Assembly: GCF_030407815.1 (NCBI RefSeq)
Contig: NZ_JASDCS010000009.1
Location: forward strand, 62,001 to 126,000
Origin: Psychrobacter sp. APC 3281
GTDB taxonomy: Bacteria > Pseudomonadota > Gammaproteobacteria > Pseudomonadales > Moraxellaceae
DNA length: 64,000 nucleotides
Direction: 5' to 3'
Shown: piece after piece, positions 19,854 to 29,832 of the stretch
Layout of the letters: each line of letters starts with the position of its first letter
Position numbering within the stretch: position 1 is the stretch's first letter
The notes under the pieces: generated by a model
What the model saw: only the letters and a program-made list of their open reading frames with translations
Told to the model about the DNA's origin: nothing
The model's database searches: none
Program-made: the position numbers and the translations under genes

Positions 19854-20801
19854 ATGCCCGTGTCGTTATTTATTTGTCCACTTTGTCAGTCACCGCTACA
19901 GCCCGCCGCAGATACTTGGCGCTGTGATGGTAGTTTGCACCCTAAGCAGACTTCACATCCCTTTGATGTAGCGCGTCAAGGCTATGTCAACCTGCTGCCA
20001 GTACAACAGAAAAAGTCCAAAGCCCCCGGTGATAGTCAAGAATCTATCGATGCGCGTAAACGGTTTTTGAATCATGGGCACTATGCACCGCTCCAAAACC
20101 TAATTAGCCAAAAAATGACAGAGTTATTGTCTAAAGATGAGCTAATAAACGAGCAAGATAACAAGCCAGTCAATTGGCTAGATATTGGCTGCGGTGAAGG
20201 CTATTACACGCAGGCAATGGCACAAATGGGATCGGATGTTATAGATACGCTGATAGCCGCTGACATCAGTAAGCCTGCAGTGGTTGAGCTGGCCAAAGTC
20301 AGTAAAGTAGCAGGTCGTCTATGGTATCAGATGCGTAAAGAAGATACTGCCAATACGACAGCGATCTATCCATTAGTGACCAGTGCTGCACATTTACCAT
20401 TACGCCCGCACAGTATGACGGGTATTAGCAGTATTTTTAGCCCCATTTTGCCCGAGGCGTTTGATAATGTATTGATGGATGGTGGCTATTTAATCATTGC
20501 CAAACCTGATATCGGGCATTTGGCAACGATGCGTGATGCGCTGTTTGATGATGTACGTGAGCATGATTCTGATAAATTTTTGCAAGAATTGGCACCATAT
20601 TTTACGTTGGTTGAGACCTGCCGTGTCAGTACAGAGCTAACGTTATCCGCAGAGGATTTGGCTGATTTGATGACGATGACACCTTATGCGTACCGTGCCC
20701 GCAGCGAAAAAAGGCAAGTACTATTGGCTGCCGTAGAAACAGCAGCATTTAGCACAGAGGCCAAGTTTGTGGTTTATATTTTGCAGAAAACATCTGTTTA
20801 G
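19854..20801 (+). CDS. RlmA-like 23S rRNA guanine-N1 methyltransferase
   Basis: A 315-residue protein with an N-terminal zinc-ribbon (CPLC near residue 8, then WRCDGSLH) followed by SHPFDVARQGYVNLLP and a Rossmann-type SAM domain whose motif I is LDIGCGEGYYTQAMA. This layout is that of RlmA/RrmA, which methylates G745 (or G748) of 23S rRNA. The target guanine cannot be told from the sequence. The ATG at 19854 (MPVSLFICPLC) is preferred over a TTG at 19818. A hairpin terminator follows. Confidence 0.85.
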   Translation: MPVSLFICPLCQSPLQPAADTWRCDGSLHPKQTSHPFDVARQGYVNLLPVQQKKSKAPGDSQESIDARKRFLNHGHYAPLQNLISQKMTELLSKDELINEQDNKPVNWLDIGCGEGYYTQAMAQMGSDVIDTLIAADISKPAVVELAKVSKVAGRLWYQMRKEDTANTTAIYPLVTSAAHLPLRPHSMTGISSIFSPILPEAFDNVLMDGGYLIIAKPDIGHLATMRDALFDDVREHDSDKFLQELAPYFTLVETCRVSTELTLSAEDLADLMTMTPYAYRARSEKRQVLLAAVETAAFSTEAKFVVYILQKTSV

Positions 20802-20809
20802 CACATTTA

Positions 20810-20845
20810 GAGCATAGCAGTATGGGGTATTGCTATGCTCGTTTT
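20810..20845 (+). terminator. Terminator after the RlmA-like gene
   Basis: A perfect 10-base stem, GAGCATAGCA with TGCTATGCTC, then GTTTT, 9 bases after the stop codon. Confidence 0.8.
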
Positions 20846-21232
20846 AAACATTAACCAGCAATTTCTAATGAGTTAGCTTTTTCAAATACCAGAAATATTG
20901 ATATCAGTAAATTTGGCTTAACCGTTTCCGTATTTGCATTCTTTATCAATCAGCTAGTCATTCGCGTTTTTATAAATATCCTGTCTACGATGCTTACCGA
21001 TAAAGCGTAAATACGCTGTCATTTAACCAAACATTACGCTAACACCTAACATGTCTTTAAGCGCGCATGCCCTCGTAACAATCGCAACCTTTCTTCAAGT
21101 TTCATAAATCTACTTAATACTAGAATCATTTATCATTCTCTTTGTCGATAGAGTAAAGCTTTATCACGATAGTTCATTTAACACTAAATGCATTATCTAT
21201 AACGACTCTAAATATGAATTCAAAGGAATAAA
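20846..21232 (+). other. Intergenic gap before a small secreted-protein gene
   Basis: About 390 bases, AT-rich, with no gene I can support. The only clear element is the AAAGGAAT ribosome binding site before the ATG at 21233; the promoter of that gene must be within this stretch. Confidence 0.5.
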
Positions 21233-21517
21233 ATGATGAAAAAGATACTAGTTAGTTCGATTTTAGCCGCTACTGCTTGTTTGTCGATGGTGGGTCAAGC
21301 CAATGCTGCACCTAATTTTGATAAGCATCATTCAGCTCAAGTACAGCAACAAAAACACAGCAGCGATAAAGCGAGTAATAACTATAAGCATGCCAAAGCT
21401 AAGGCAGCAAAGTCACATCATAAAGCGAACGTAGTGGCTGCTAAGCACAAAGCAATAGCCAAAAATGTTCATGCTAAAAACAGCCACGACAAAAACAATC
21501 ATGACCGTCGCTCGTAA
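21233..21517 (+). CDS. Small exported His/Lys/Ala-rich protein
   Basis: A 94-residue protein with a classical signal peptide (MMKKILVSSILAATACLSMV, cleavage probably after GQANA at about residue 25). The mature part of about 70 residues is almost entirely Lys, His, Ala, Asn and Ser, with repeated KAKAAKSHHKAN-like segments and a dozen histidines. No fold or family is recognised. The composition suggests a disordered periplasmic polycation, perhaps binding metal, nucleic acid or envelope polymers, or an acid-shock-like protein. It has its own ribosome binding site and terminator, supporting a real gene. Confidence 0.75.
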   Translation: MMKKILVSSILAATACLSMVGQANAAPNFDKHHSAQVQQQKHSSDKASNNYKHAKAKAAKSHHKANVVAAKHKAIAKNVHAKNSHDKNNHDRRS

Positions 21518-21536
21518 AAACCCGATTTTACTATCC

Positions 21537-21570
21537 AAAAATAGCGCCTTAATGAGGCGCTATTTTTTTT
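21537..21570 (+). terminator. Terminator after the small exported protein gene
   Basis: AAAATAGCGCCT pairs with AGGCGCTATTTT, 5-base loop, then a long T run. Confidence 0.92.
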
Positions 21571-21612
21571 GTTCTTATATGACACTATTGATCGTTACTA
21601 ATTGAGCAAATG

Positions 21613-22332
21613 CTACTGACTGATAAACGTCATTGATTTGGATATGCCGCTTTTATTAGGCTGAGTGAGTGTGACTTTACTACTTAAAACATCGCCTTTG
21701 GCATTGATTTTATAGCACTCTGAAGACGTATCTGCAGCGTCAGAAGTCAAAAGTAGATTGCCTGAAGTTTTTATACAGAGCCACGCCGTGTTATTTGTAT
21801 CTTGTGTGAGGGACCAGTCCTGCTTATAAGTGGCGGTTTTATGACGCATACTACTGTCAGCATATACGTTTTCAGTGATGAGCTGATTTGAGTCGCCCAC
21901 CGTAGCTATCTTAGGGACACTTGTCGTTTGGTTAGCGATTGAATACTCACCCGTACTATCCGTAAAACCATGGAACACCAATGGGTCTAGCGTAAAATAA
22001 TTGATAACGACTGACTGATCCGTGATCTGCTGATTCACTGTGTTGATTGTGCTGACTTCTGCGCCTTGTACCATTTTATTATTAAAGCGCATGCTGCCTT
22101 TAGGAGTGATTTGAATATTTGCGGCTACGCTTTGTCCGCCGACAGTGGCTACCAATTTTTCACTACGTTGTTTGGTATAGATATTGAGTAGGGCAGTCTC
22201 AACTGGGTATTGAGTGACCACTTTATCAGAGTTGTTATTTTGATTGGTATTATCTGTTGCCATCCCGCCCATGCCAGTAGCGCAAGCACTCAATCCGAGT
22301 CCTGCTACGATACACATTCCTAGTGTTTTCAT
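21613..22332 (-). CDS. Putative lipoprotein of unknown function
   Basis: A 239-residue protein with a type II signal: MKTLGMCIVAGLGLSAC, whose lipobox LSAC puts the lipid-modified Cys at residue 17. The start at 22332 is chosen because AAAGGAT lies just upstream and it yields a compact signal; an upstream ATG at 22404 would bury it. The mature protein begins with a Gly/Met/Asn-rich linker and continues with a Thr/Val-rich, probably beta-rich domain. I recognise no family. It is convergent with the small exported protein gene. Confidence 0.75.
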   Translation of the reverse strand: MKTLGMCIVAGLGLSACATGMGGMATDNTNQNNNSDKVVTQYPVETALLNIYTKQRSEKLVATVGGQSVAANIQITPKGSMRFNNKMVQGAEVSTINTVNQQITDQSVVINYFTLDPLVFHGFTDSTGEYSIANQTTSVPKIATVGDSNQLITENVYADSSMRHKTATYKQDWSLTQDTNNTAWLCIKTSGNLLLTSDAADTSSECYKINAKGDVLSSKVTLTQPNKSGISKSMTFISQ

Positions 22333-22822
22333 CGTTGTATCCTTTAGTTTATTTAAATAAATACTACCGATATCTACTATAATCCAATTTTTGGACAATG
22401 GCATCTGCCGAGTATCAGAGACCCTATTGTGATTACATTTTTGTACGGAATAGCAATATTGACTAGCATTGATATAAAACTAGATTGAGCGCCACAGAAA
22501 AACTCAAAGCCTTTTCGTATAAGGGTCTAGGGATAAAATTAAGCTGATAATAAAACGAATCGTAATAGAATATCGAATCATTTTATGAGTCACTCTCAGT
22601 CCATGATACGAGTTTTTTAGCTTGGTCAATCAATGTGCTATTAGATATATATTTATTTATTAGATTCATACAACACACGGAATTAAGACTAAACAGAAGT
22701 GTTTCAGATAGCAGTAGAGAATGAGTATAGACTGAAAGTCTTACTATTAAACTGTCAAAAAATATTTAGAGAAGGGTAGAACAAGATAGAAAAACTGAGG
22801 CTTTGCTTACGCAAAATAAGAT
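22333..22822 (-). other. Intergenic gap between lipoprotein gene and tRNA-Ser
   Basis: 490 AT-rich bases with no open frame of credible size. The lipoprotein promoter is expected here. A weak hairpin TTTGC-ttac-GCAAA at 22803-22816 lies downstream of tRNA-Ser on the minus strand but is not a convincing terminator. Confidence 0.45.
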
Positions 22823-22913
22823 TGGCGGTGAAGGAGGGATTCGAACCCTCGATACGCTATGAACGTATACACACTTTCCAGGCGTGCGGTTTCAGCCACT
22901 CACCCACTTCACC
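22823..22913 (-). tRNA. tRNA-Ser (GGA)
   Basis: A 91-base class II tRNA on the minus strand. The acceptor GGTGAAG pairs with CTTCACC, followed by encoded GCCA. The anticodon loop CTGGAAA gives anticodon GGA, and a long variable arm (GTATACGTTCATAGCGTATC) is present, as required for serine tRNAs. Confidence 0.96.
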
Positions 22914-22929
22914 GTTTTTTGAACGCCTA

Positions 22930-22958
22930 AGTATAGCGGATACCATTTAAAATGTCAC
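22930..22958 (-). promoter_or_regulatory. Sigma-70 promoter of tRNA-Ser
   Basis: On the minus strand GTGACA, a 17-base spacer and TATACT, each five of six matches to consensus, end 17 bases before the tRNA. Confidence 0.82.
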
Positions 22959-23042
22959 GACTTGCGCGCTATCTTTCTTTATTGGCAAGCGCCTGCTAGG
23001 ATAGCAAGTATGTAACGGCAAGTATAAATGGTTGAAAGTTGA

Positions 23043-23936
23043 ATGATAAGTTTTAGTAGGCTTAAGTACGGATGTAAGAATAGTGCGATGATGGCAGTAT
23101 TGCTTGTCGCGACGGGTATTACCCAAGCGCACGCTGATGATCTAATCCAGTGTAGCCAGTCTTTTTATGGGGGTGTTTATCCTGAATTTACCAATACCAA
23201 GCTAAAAAAAGACACACAAGCATTATGCATGGATGGCTTTGCGGTGATGTACTCAGGGGTATCGCGTACACCGCTATGGTCAGCAGAATATCTCGATCGC
23301 ACACGTCTGCAACAAGCTAAGCAGATTGATCGTGAAGATAGCTTTCATGAAGAAAGTAAGCTACCAAAGTCAGCACGAGCCTCATTATCTGATTATTCAG
23401 GCTCTGGCTATGATCGAGGACATTTGGCACCCAATGCCAATATGGCCAATCGCAGCCAGCAGTACGATAGTTTTAGTTTAGCCAATATTGCCCCGCAGTC
23501 ACCACGTAACAATCGCTACATTTGGCGTAATATTGAATCTGTCACTCGGCATTTAACGCAGCAATACGGTGAGGTGTATACCATTACAGGTGTGGCATTT
23601 ACAGATAAAAAAACCAAGCAGATCGCTAATCGTGTCCTTGTGCCTAGCCATTTCTTCAAAGCTGTATATATCCCAGCAACCAATCAAGCAGGCGCGTATT
23701 ACGCACCAAATGATGAGTCAGAACGCATCGACGTAATTAGTATCGATGAGCTAACCACTGAGATTGGCATCGATGTATTACCTATGCTAGATAATCAGTC
23801 CAAATCTCAAGCGTTTGATTTACCATTGAAGGTAGGTGAGAGCTCAAATACCCCCGAGGCGCCAGTGGAGGAGCCTGAGTGGATGCTGTTTGTGTGGGCT
23901 ATTTTAGAATGGTTAATTGCACAGTTGCAGGCTTAA
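23043..23936 (+). CDS. Exported DNA/RNA non-specific endonuclease (NUC family)
   Basis: A 297-residue nuclease of the Serratia nuclease (beta-beta-alpha metal) family. The catalytic motif YDRGHLAPNANM lies near residue 120, and NIAPQSPRNNRYIWRNIE supplies the metal-binding Asn region. The first 31 residues form a signal peptide ending in QAHA, so the enzyme is exported. The C-terminal end, after an acidic Pro/Glu linker (about residues 270-280), has a hydrophobic segment MLFVWAILEWLIAQL that could be a membrane-associating helix. Possible roles are nutrient scavenging or degradation of extracellular DNA. Not obviously linked to neighbours. Confidence 0.9.
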   Translation: MISFSRLKYGCKNSAMMAVLLVATGITQAHADDLIQCSQSFYGGVYPEFTNTKLKKDTQALCMDGFAVMYSGVSRTPLWSAEYLDRTRLQQAKQIDREDSFHEESKLPKSARASLSDYSGSGYDRGHLAPNANMANRSQQYDSFSLANIAPQSPRNNRYIWRNIESVTRHLTQQYGEVYTITGVAFTDKKTKQIANRVLVPSHFFKAVYIPATNQAGAYYAPNDESERIDVISIDELTTEIGIDVLPMLDNQSKSQAFDLPLKVGESSNTPEAPVEEPEWMLFVWAILEWLIAQLQA

Positions 23937-24006
23937 TTTGACAGTAAGACCCAAAAATAACCTCATTTTGAAAAAAATAAATGTTACTGATAATAAGGAT
24001 AATTAA

Positions 24007-24270
24007 ATGATTGAGCCATTCGCCAACGACCATCAAAGCATGCAGATTGGTGATCTTGTCATTGAAAATCAAAAAGACAAGATTATTATATATGGTGATA
24101 TTGATCTCACTTTTGATGAGTTAGGATATGAGCAAGCCCAACAGCTACATGAGCTGTCGGGGAAAATCGTACAAGCATTTGCAGATAAAAATCTATATAG
24201 CAAGAACAATGCTAAGTCAAAGGAAAATGATGACCAATTAGGTAAAGATATCGACAATCCTTTCCTATAA
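24007..24270 (+). CDS. Small hypothetical protein
   Basis: An 87-residue soluble acidic protein with an AAGGATAA ribosome binding site. Its first half reads as paired beta strands (MQIGDLVIENQKDKIIIYG) followed by a helix (YEQAQQLHELSGKIVQAF), and the tail is charged and probably disordered. It lies 70 bases after the nuclease gene on the same strand; whether it is an inhibitor or unrelated cannot be told. No family is recognised. Confidence 0.65.
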   Translation: MIEPFANDHQSMQIGDLVIENQKDKIIIYGDIDLTFDELGYEQAQQLHELSGKIVQAFADKNLYSKNNAKSKENDDQLGKDIDNPFL

Positions 24271-24531
24271 GTCTTTGATATGGTTTTATTTTTATAGAAA
24301 TAAGAAACTGTAAAAAAATTACTAGGCAAAACCTAAAAATTGCTTATAATGAATTAAGACATCGCTTGTGTCGCTCGAATCTTTAACCAAAAGCTTATAA
24401 GTTGTCATGGTAACTATCATTTAAAAAGGTCGAAGCCGTAAAGCTCGTAATGAAAGGTTCTAGCAAAGGATAAGCATAGGACAACAGAAACATAACGTTT
24501 CGAGTAATCATTGTATGAAGGGAGTCAATCT

Positions 24532-24915
24532 ATGAAATTATTTACAAAGACCACTTTAGCAGTTGCTGGTATTGGTATTGCTAGCATGGCATTCGCCGCT
24601 GACCCATTAGCCAACACTACTTGGCAGACATATGATGATGGTGAACCAAAAGGTACGGTAAAAATCACTGAGTCAAATGGTGTTCTGACCGGTACTCTTA
24701 TTGCTGCCAATACTGCGAAAGGCAAGAAGCACGTTGGTACGACCATTATTAGAGGTCTAAAAGCTGACGGTGGTGGTAAATATAGTGGTGGTACGATTAC
24801 TGATCCAGCAAAAGGTAAAGACTATCGTATGACTGCAAGCTTAAGCGGCAACACATTAAAGCTAAAAGGCTATATCGGTCCATTCTCTCGTAGCCAAGAG
24901 TGGAAAAAGAAATAA
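24532..24915 (+). CDS. DUF2147 family exported protein
   Basis: A 127-residue protein with a signal peptide (first about 22 residues, cleavage after MAFA). The mature part is a short beta-rich domain: NTTWQTYDDGEPKGTVKI, then TGTLIAA, a central GGKYSGGTITDPAKGKDYRM and LKLKGYIGPFSRSQEWKK, which fits DUF2147, a lipocalin-like periplasmic family of unknown ligand. The start at 24532 has GAAGGGAG upstream. Isolated gene with its own terminator. Confidence 0.82.
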   Translation: MKLFTKTTLAVAGIGIASMAFAADPLANTTWQTYDDGEPKGTVKITESNGVLTGTLIAANTAKGKKHVGTTIIRGLKADGGGKYSGGTITDPAKGKDYRMTASLSGNTLKLKGYIGPFSRSQEWKKK

Positions 24916-24944
24916 ACTAAAAAATTAGTTTTAGCGTAATACAT

Positions 24945-24982
24945 AAAAATCCCGCGTTACCGAAAGGTCTCGCGGGATTTTT
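24945..24982 (+). terminator. Terminator after the DUF2147 gene
   Basis: AAAAATCCCGCG pairs with CGCGGGATTTTT, 14-base loop, ending in a T run. Confidence 0.9.
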
Positions 24983-25115
24983 ACGTTTTAGATTTAAGCT
25001 TATATTTCATATATTCAATGGGGGAGAACTTTAAACACTAAAATTATAAACGCCGATACTACAGTAGGTAGTATCAGCGTATTTAACAGCAATCTTTAGC
25101 TTACTTCAAAGGAAC

Positions 25116-26378
25116 TTATCTTATAAATTCTGGGTAAGCTTCCATACCGCATTCTGCAATATCAGCACCTTCGTATTCATCTTCTTCAGAGATACGTAGA
25201 CCGATAACCAGCTTGATAATAGACCAAACCACTAGGCTGGCAATGAATACCCAAGCAAAGATGGTTGCAGCGCCCACAATCTGACCGATAAAGGTAGATG
25301 CTGGGTTAGTGATAGGTACAATTAGCAAACCAAATAGGCCGACCACACCATGAACTGAGATTGCACCAACTGGATCATCAATCTTGATTTTGTCTAAGGC
25401 TAAGATTGATAACACTACAATTATACCGGCGATAACACCAAAGATAGTGGCTTGTAATGCAGAAGGGGTTGAAGGCTCAGCAGTAATGGCTACTAGACCA
25501 GCTAGTGCACCGTTTAGGAGCATAGTTAGATCCGCTTTACCAAAGATGATGCGAGCTAAGATCAAGGCACCGACAGCACCGCCAGCAGCAGCAGCATTAG
25601 TGTTCAAAAATACCATTGCAACAGCATTAGCACTAGCGATGTCGCCTAATTTAAGCACTGAACCACCGTTGAAACCGAACCAACCCATCCACAAGATTAG
25701 TGTACCGAGTGCCGCCAATGGTAGGTTGGCACCAGGAATAGCACGTATCTCGCCGTTAGGGCCATATTTACCTTTACGTGAGCCTAATAGTAGTACACCT
25801 GCTAGAGCTGCTGCTGCACCTGCCATATGTACAATACCAGAGCCTGCAAAGTCAGAGAAGCCCATGTCGCCTAGGTTAAATAGGCCAAAGACATCGTTGC
25901 CGCCCCATGTCCAGCTACCTTCTAATGGGTAGATAACACCAGTCATGACCACAGCAAACAATAAGAATGACCACAGTTTCATGCGCTCAGCAACAGCACC
26001 TGATACGATTGACATACAGGTCGCTACAAAGACTACTTGGAAGAAAAAGTCTGATGCGGCAGAGTAGACAGAGTCGCCACCGAAGCCGTTTTCAGCAGAG
26101 GCTGCTAGGGCGTCTTCTACTAACGTATCACCGCCTGCAATTCCGCTTAAGAATAGATCGCCACCATACATAATCGCATAGCCGCATACCATATACATGA
26201 TGCTAGCCGTTGCAAATAGTGCAACGTTTTTGGTTAAGATTTCGACTGTATTTTTTGATCGGACCAGTCCGGCCTCTAACATAGTGAAGCCTGCTGCCAT
26301 CCACATGACCAACGCACCACATATCAAAAAGTAAAACGTATCGAGCGCATATTGGAGCTCAAAGATTTGACTTTCCAT
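25116..26378 (-). CDS. amtB: Ammonium transporter AmtB
   Basis: An 11-helix inner membrane channel for ammonium, trimeric in known homologues. Key segments are the N-terminal GFTMLEAGLVRSKNTVEIL, the DFAGSGIVHMAGAAAALAG block holding the conserved pore Asp and His, and HGVVGLFGLL with the second pore His. At 420 residues with no obvious cleaved signal peptide, it is compact. GGGGGAATT precedes the ATG. It lies 107 bases after glnK on the minus strand, the standard glnK-amtB pair, so GlnK presumably gates it according to nitrogen status. Confidence 0.97.
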   Translation of the reverse strand: MESQIFELQYALDTFYFLICGALVMWMAAGFTMLEAGLVRSKNTVEILTKNVALFATASIMYMVCGYAIMYGGDLFLSGIAGGDTLVEDALAASAENGFGGDSVYSAASDFFFQVVFVATCMSIVSGAVAERMKLWSFLLFAVVMTGVIYPLEGSWTWGGNDVFGLFNLGDMGFSDFAGSGIVHMAGAAAALAGVLLLGSRKGKYGPNGEIRAIPGANLPLAALGTLILWMGWFGFNGGSVLKLGDIASANAVAMVFLNTNAAAAGGAVGALILARIIFGKADLTMLLNGALAGLVAITAEPSTPSALQATIFGVIAGIIVVLSILALDKIKIDDPVGAISVHGVVGLFGLLIVPITNPASTFIGQIVGAATIFAWVFIASLVVWSIIKLVIGLRISEEDEYEGADIAECGMEAYPEFIR

Positions 26379-26485
26379 TTAAATTCCCCCTTGAATTTAT
26401 AATATAGATATCGGCATTACCGATAGATAAAAATGCTGTAAGAGTCTGTACCTATAAGTTTATGCCCGTAGGTAGGTCTTCAAAT

Positions 26486-26926
<441 letters not shown>

Positions 26927-27303
26927 ACCTACTCAAGGGGGGAGGTAGAATTGGCGTTGTTCATTAAAAAGTAATGACAGTAGTAACATAGAATATGGGC
27001 TACGATGCAACGATTAGAGCCATCGCTACAAGCATAATAAAGGTGAATCAATCTTTAGCGTTTGGTTAACGAAAACTTTATTATAACCAACTTTTTGAGT
27101 GCTTGGGGAGGCTATCCCTTTATTTCATGTGACGATTTGCTAACTTGAGTTTGGTCGTTAGCTTGGCCTTTTCATGCAAGCGTATCAAAGATGAATGGCG
27201 AGAAGGTAGAGAGAAAGTAGAGATAAGCGATAGAGCCTAACATAGTAGTTAGACCCCTGTGCTTAGGTAGATAAAGGGTTTGGGCGTGTTTATATATACG
27301 TCG
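26927..27303 (-). other. Intergenic region upstream of glnK
   Basis: About 375 bases without a gene, between the glnK promoter and the Usp stop codon. It should hold any NtrC enhancer sites for the sigma-54 promoter and the end of the Usp transcript; I see no strong hairpin. Confidence 0.45.
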
Positions 27304-28158
27304 TTAGGCTTTAGGAAATAATAGATAAGGGGTTTTTGTGCTGACCAATAGCTTTTTTGTATCGCTACCTTGTAGTAATTCGCGTAGACGAGATTGGCCA
27401 AAAGCCCCAGTCATAAGTAAACCGATATCATGTTGGTTTTGATAGTAGTTCAAAGCTGCTGCAACATCACGGCAGTCAAGCAATGTCTTTTTGGATTTAA
27501 TACCCGCCTGTTTGAGTTTGGCGTAGGCTTCACGCAACGCATCACAGTTATCAGAAGTTTCCTTGCCAACCATTACAATATGAACCGTTAGTGCACGCAC
27601 CAGTGGCGTTTTACACAGCCAATTTAGTAGTTTATGGCACGTTGGACTGTTATCAAACGCAAATAAAGCGGTAGTAGGGGGCAAAAATGGTGCATGTGTC
27701 ACCAAAATGGGGCAGTGGCTGACTCGAATGAGTTGGCTCAGCGTTGATTTGCAAGTGACATGATGACCTATAACGATCAATTGTGCTTGGTCATCAACGT
27801 AATCAATGCTTTGATTGAGGTTCTCATGACGATGCAATGTGTATGTCTTTAGCTTATGGCGTTGCTGTTCACAATACGAGGTTGCTTGAGATAATAGCAA
27901 TCGGCCCTGTGCTTTTAGCTCACAGTTGCTTAGATGTTCTTTGGATGTGAACTGTTCGAGCAAAGCATTTTCGTCATCAATATTGAGGCAACCAGAATAA
28001 TTAATAGCGGCTTTTTGCTGCAAGCTCGGCATTGAGTGCAATAAGCCAACAGGCGCGCGCAGGCGAATAGAAGCCCACATACTGGCCTCTAGTACCGCTT
28101 GAACATGATCAGGACAGTCCAAGCAAGCAATCACACTATCTGGTTTTAAATTACTCAT
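27304..28158 (-). CDS. Tandem universal stress protein
   Basis: A 284-residue protein that looks like two Usp domains: residues about 8-150 ending LIVIGHHVTCKSTLSQLIRVSHCPILV, and residues about 160-284 ending LLMTGAFGQSRLRELLQGSDTKKLLV. The second domain keeps the G-x-x-G-x-(S) pattern less strictly, so ATP binding is uncertain. It lies 174 bases downstream of the SulP gene on the same strand, a pairing seen in related bacteria and suggesting a link to anion transport or its stress response. Confidence 0.85.
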   Translation of the reverse strand: MSNLKPDSVIACLDCPDHVQAVLEASMWASIRLRAPVGLLHSMPSLQQKAAINYSGCLNIDDENALLEQFTSKEHLSNCELKAQGRLLLSQATSYCEQQRHKLKTYTLHRHENLNQSIDYVDDQAQLIVIGHHVTCKSTLSQLIRVSHCPILVTHAPFLPPTTALFAFDNSPTCHKLLNWLCKTPLVRALTVHIVMVGKETSDNCDALREAYAKLKQAGIKSKKTLLDCRDVAAALNYYQNQHDIGLLMTGAFGQSRLRELLQGSDTKKLLVSTKTPYLLFPKA

Positions 28159-28204
28159 AAAACGACCACATCATTTTAATAATAAAAATCTGCTATCTCA
28201 GTTT

Positions 28205-28236
28205 AGGGTTGGCGTATGAAAAATACATCCAACCCT
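28205..28236. repeat. Inverted repeat between the SulP and Usp genes
   Basis: AGGGTTGG and CCAACCCT are separated by 16 bases. A T run follows on the plus strand but not on the minus strand where the genes lie, so it is a weak candidate for a partial terminator or mRNA stabiliser. Confidence 0.5.
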
Positions 28237-28332
28237 TTTACCAATATAACTGTCTATTAATATCCGATATATTAGCCATGGACTAATAATATAGCCACAT
28301 GGCAACCGCGTAGATTCGCTTAGCAGTTTCGC

Positions 28333-29832
28333 TTAGTCTAACAAGCCAATGTCTCGGCGGTCATGAACAGAGAAGCGATCAATCAGTGTTCGACTCGCAT
28401 TGTTGAGTCCTACCACTTTGACATCAATGCCTTCACGTTGCAAGCGCATCACTAGCTTGTCTAAGGTATCAACAGCGCTGACATCCCAAAAATGCGCTTG
28501 GCTTACATCAATCTGAATACTATCTACAGCTTCTTTAGTATCAAAACTATGTAGGAATTGGGTGGTAGAAGCAAAGAATACCTGCCCTTGAACATAATAG
28601 TAGCGAGTGTTGCTGCTGTCATCATATTCACTAAAGATGGTTAAGAATTGACCAATTTTATTGGCAAATGCCAAGGCAGATAGTAAGACACCTACGCCGA
28701 CACCGTAAGCTAAGTTGTGAGTAAAGACGGTAGTCAATACAGTCGCTAGCATAACGATATTGAACGACATTGGATGCGTTTTAAACTCGCGAATAGATTG
28801 CCAGTTAAACGTACCAATCGATACCATAATCATGACTGCAACTAGGGCCGCCATTGGAATTTGGCTGACCCATTCGCTCAAGAATACTACCATGATAAGA
28901 AGAACAACACCGGCCATCAAGGTAGATAGACGCGTACGACCACCCGATTTGACGTTGATCATTGACTGACCAATCATCGCACAGCCTGCCATACCACCAA
29001 AGAAACCTGACACGACGTTAGCCATACCTTGTCCACGACACTCTTTGTTTTTATCACTTGGTGTATCGGTCAATTCATCGACGATTGTCGCTGTCATCAT
29101 AGACTCTAAAAGACCAACGATGGCAAGCGCGATAGAGTATGGTGCAATAATCAGCAAGGTATTTAGGTTTAATGGAATGTCAGGCAACAAGAATACTGGT
29201 AATGAATCTGGCAAATCACCCATGCTACCAACGTTGCGAATATCAAGATTCATATACATTGCAACAGCAGTCAAACCTACAATACAAATAAGTGGTGAAG
29301 GAACGATGCGACCGATTTTAGGGATAAGTGGAAACAGATAAATAATCGCCAAACCAGCTGCCGTCATGATGTAAACGGTCATGCCGACACGCTCAGTCAT
29401 TGGGTTCAGTTCTGGTAATTGCGCAGCAAAAATCAATATTGCTAAAGCATTGACGAAACCGATAACCACTGAGCGAGAAACAAAGCGCATCAGATTACCA
29501 AGCTTTAGAATGCCCATCACGACCTGAATGGCACCGCAAAGCAAAGTTGCGGCAAGCAAATATTGCAGACCGTGGTCAGCAACCAAATCGACCATGACCA
29601 ATGCCATAGCGCCAGTTGCTGCCGAGATCATACCTGGACGACCACCGACAAAACTGATCACTACGGCGATACAAAATGAGGCATATAAGCCAACCTTTGG
29701 ATCAACACCAGCGATAATAGAAAAGGCAATGGCTTCTGGAATAAGGGCTAGGGCTACAACCAAACCCGATAAAACGTCACCGCGAACATTGGAAAACCAC
29801 TCGTCACGCAAGTTATCAATAAAAGATGTCAT
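28333..29832 (-). CDS. SulP family inorganic anion transporter
   Basis: A 499-residue polytopic transporter of the SLC26/SulP family. The signature [31 protein letters not shown] lies at the N-terminus (about residues 20-50), with further conserved blocks such as [11 protein letters not shown] and a Gly-rich [18 protein letters not shown] segment. A cytoplasmic STAS domain occupies about residues 400-499. Substrates in the family include sulfate, bicarbonate and C4-dicarboxylates; which one applies here is not readable. The ATG at 29832 (MTSFIDNLR) is preferred over a TTG at 29859. Confidence 0.92.
   Translation of the reverse strand: MTSFIDNLRDEWFSNVRGDVLSGLVVALALIPEAIAFSIIAGVDPKVGLYASFCIAVVISFVGGRPGMISAATGAMALVMVDLVADHGLQYLLAATLLCGAIQVVMGILKLGNLMRFVSRSVVIGFVNALAILIFAAQLPELNPMTERVGMTVYIMTAAGLAIIYLFPLIPKIGRIVPSPLICIVGLTAVAMYMNLDIRNVGSMGDLPDSLPVFLLPDIPLNLNTLLIIAPYSIALAIVGLLESMMTATIVDELTDTPSDKNKECRGQGMANVVSGFFGGMAGCAMIGQSMINVKSGGRTRLSTLMAGVVLLIMVVFLSEWVSQIPMAALVAVMIMVSIGTFNWQSIREFKTHPMSFNIVMLATVLTTVFTHNLAYGVGVGVLLSALAFANKIGQFLTIFSEYDDSSNTRYYYVQGQVFFASTTQFLHSFDTKEAVDSIQIDVSQAHFWDVSAVDTLDKLVMRLQREGIDVKVVGLNNASRTLIDRFSVHDRRDIGLLD

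Noticed and set aside
22803..22816. Terminator after tRNA-Ser
   Set aside because: A stem of only five base pairs and a T run displaced by several bases.
25384..25932. 182-codon frame antisense to amtB
   Set aside because: A long shadow frame caused by the codon bias of amtB on the other strand; low-complexity Ala/Pro/Thr product.
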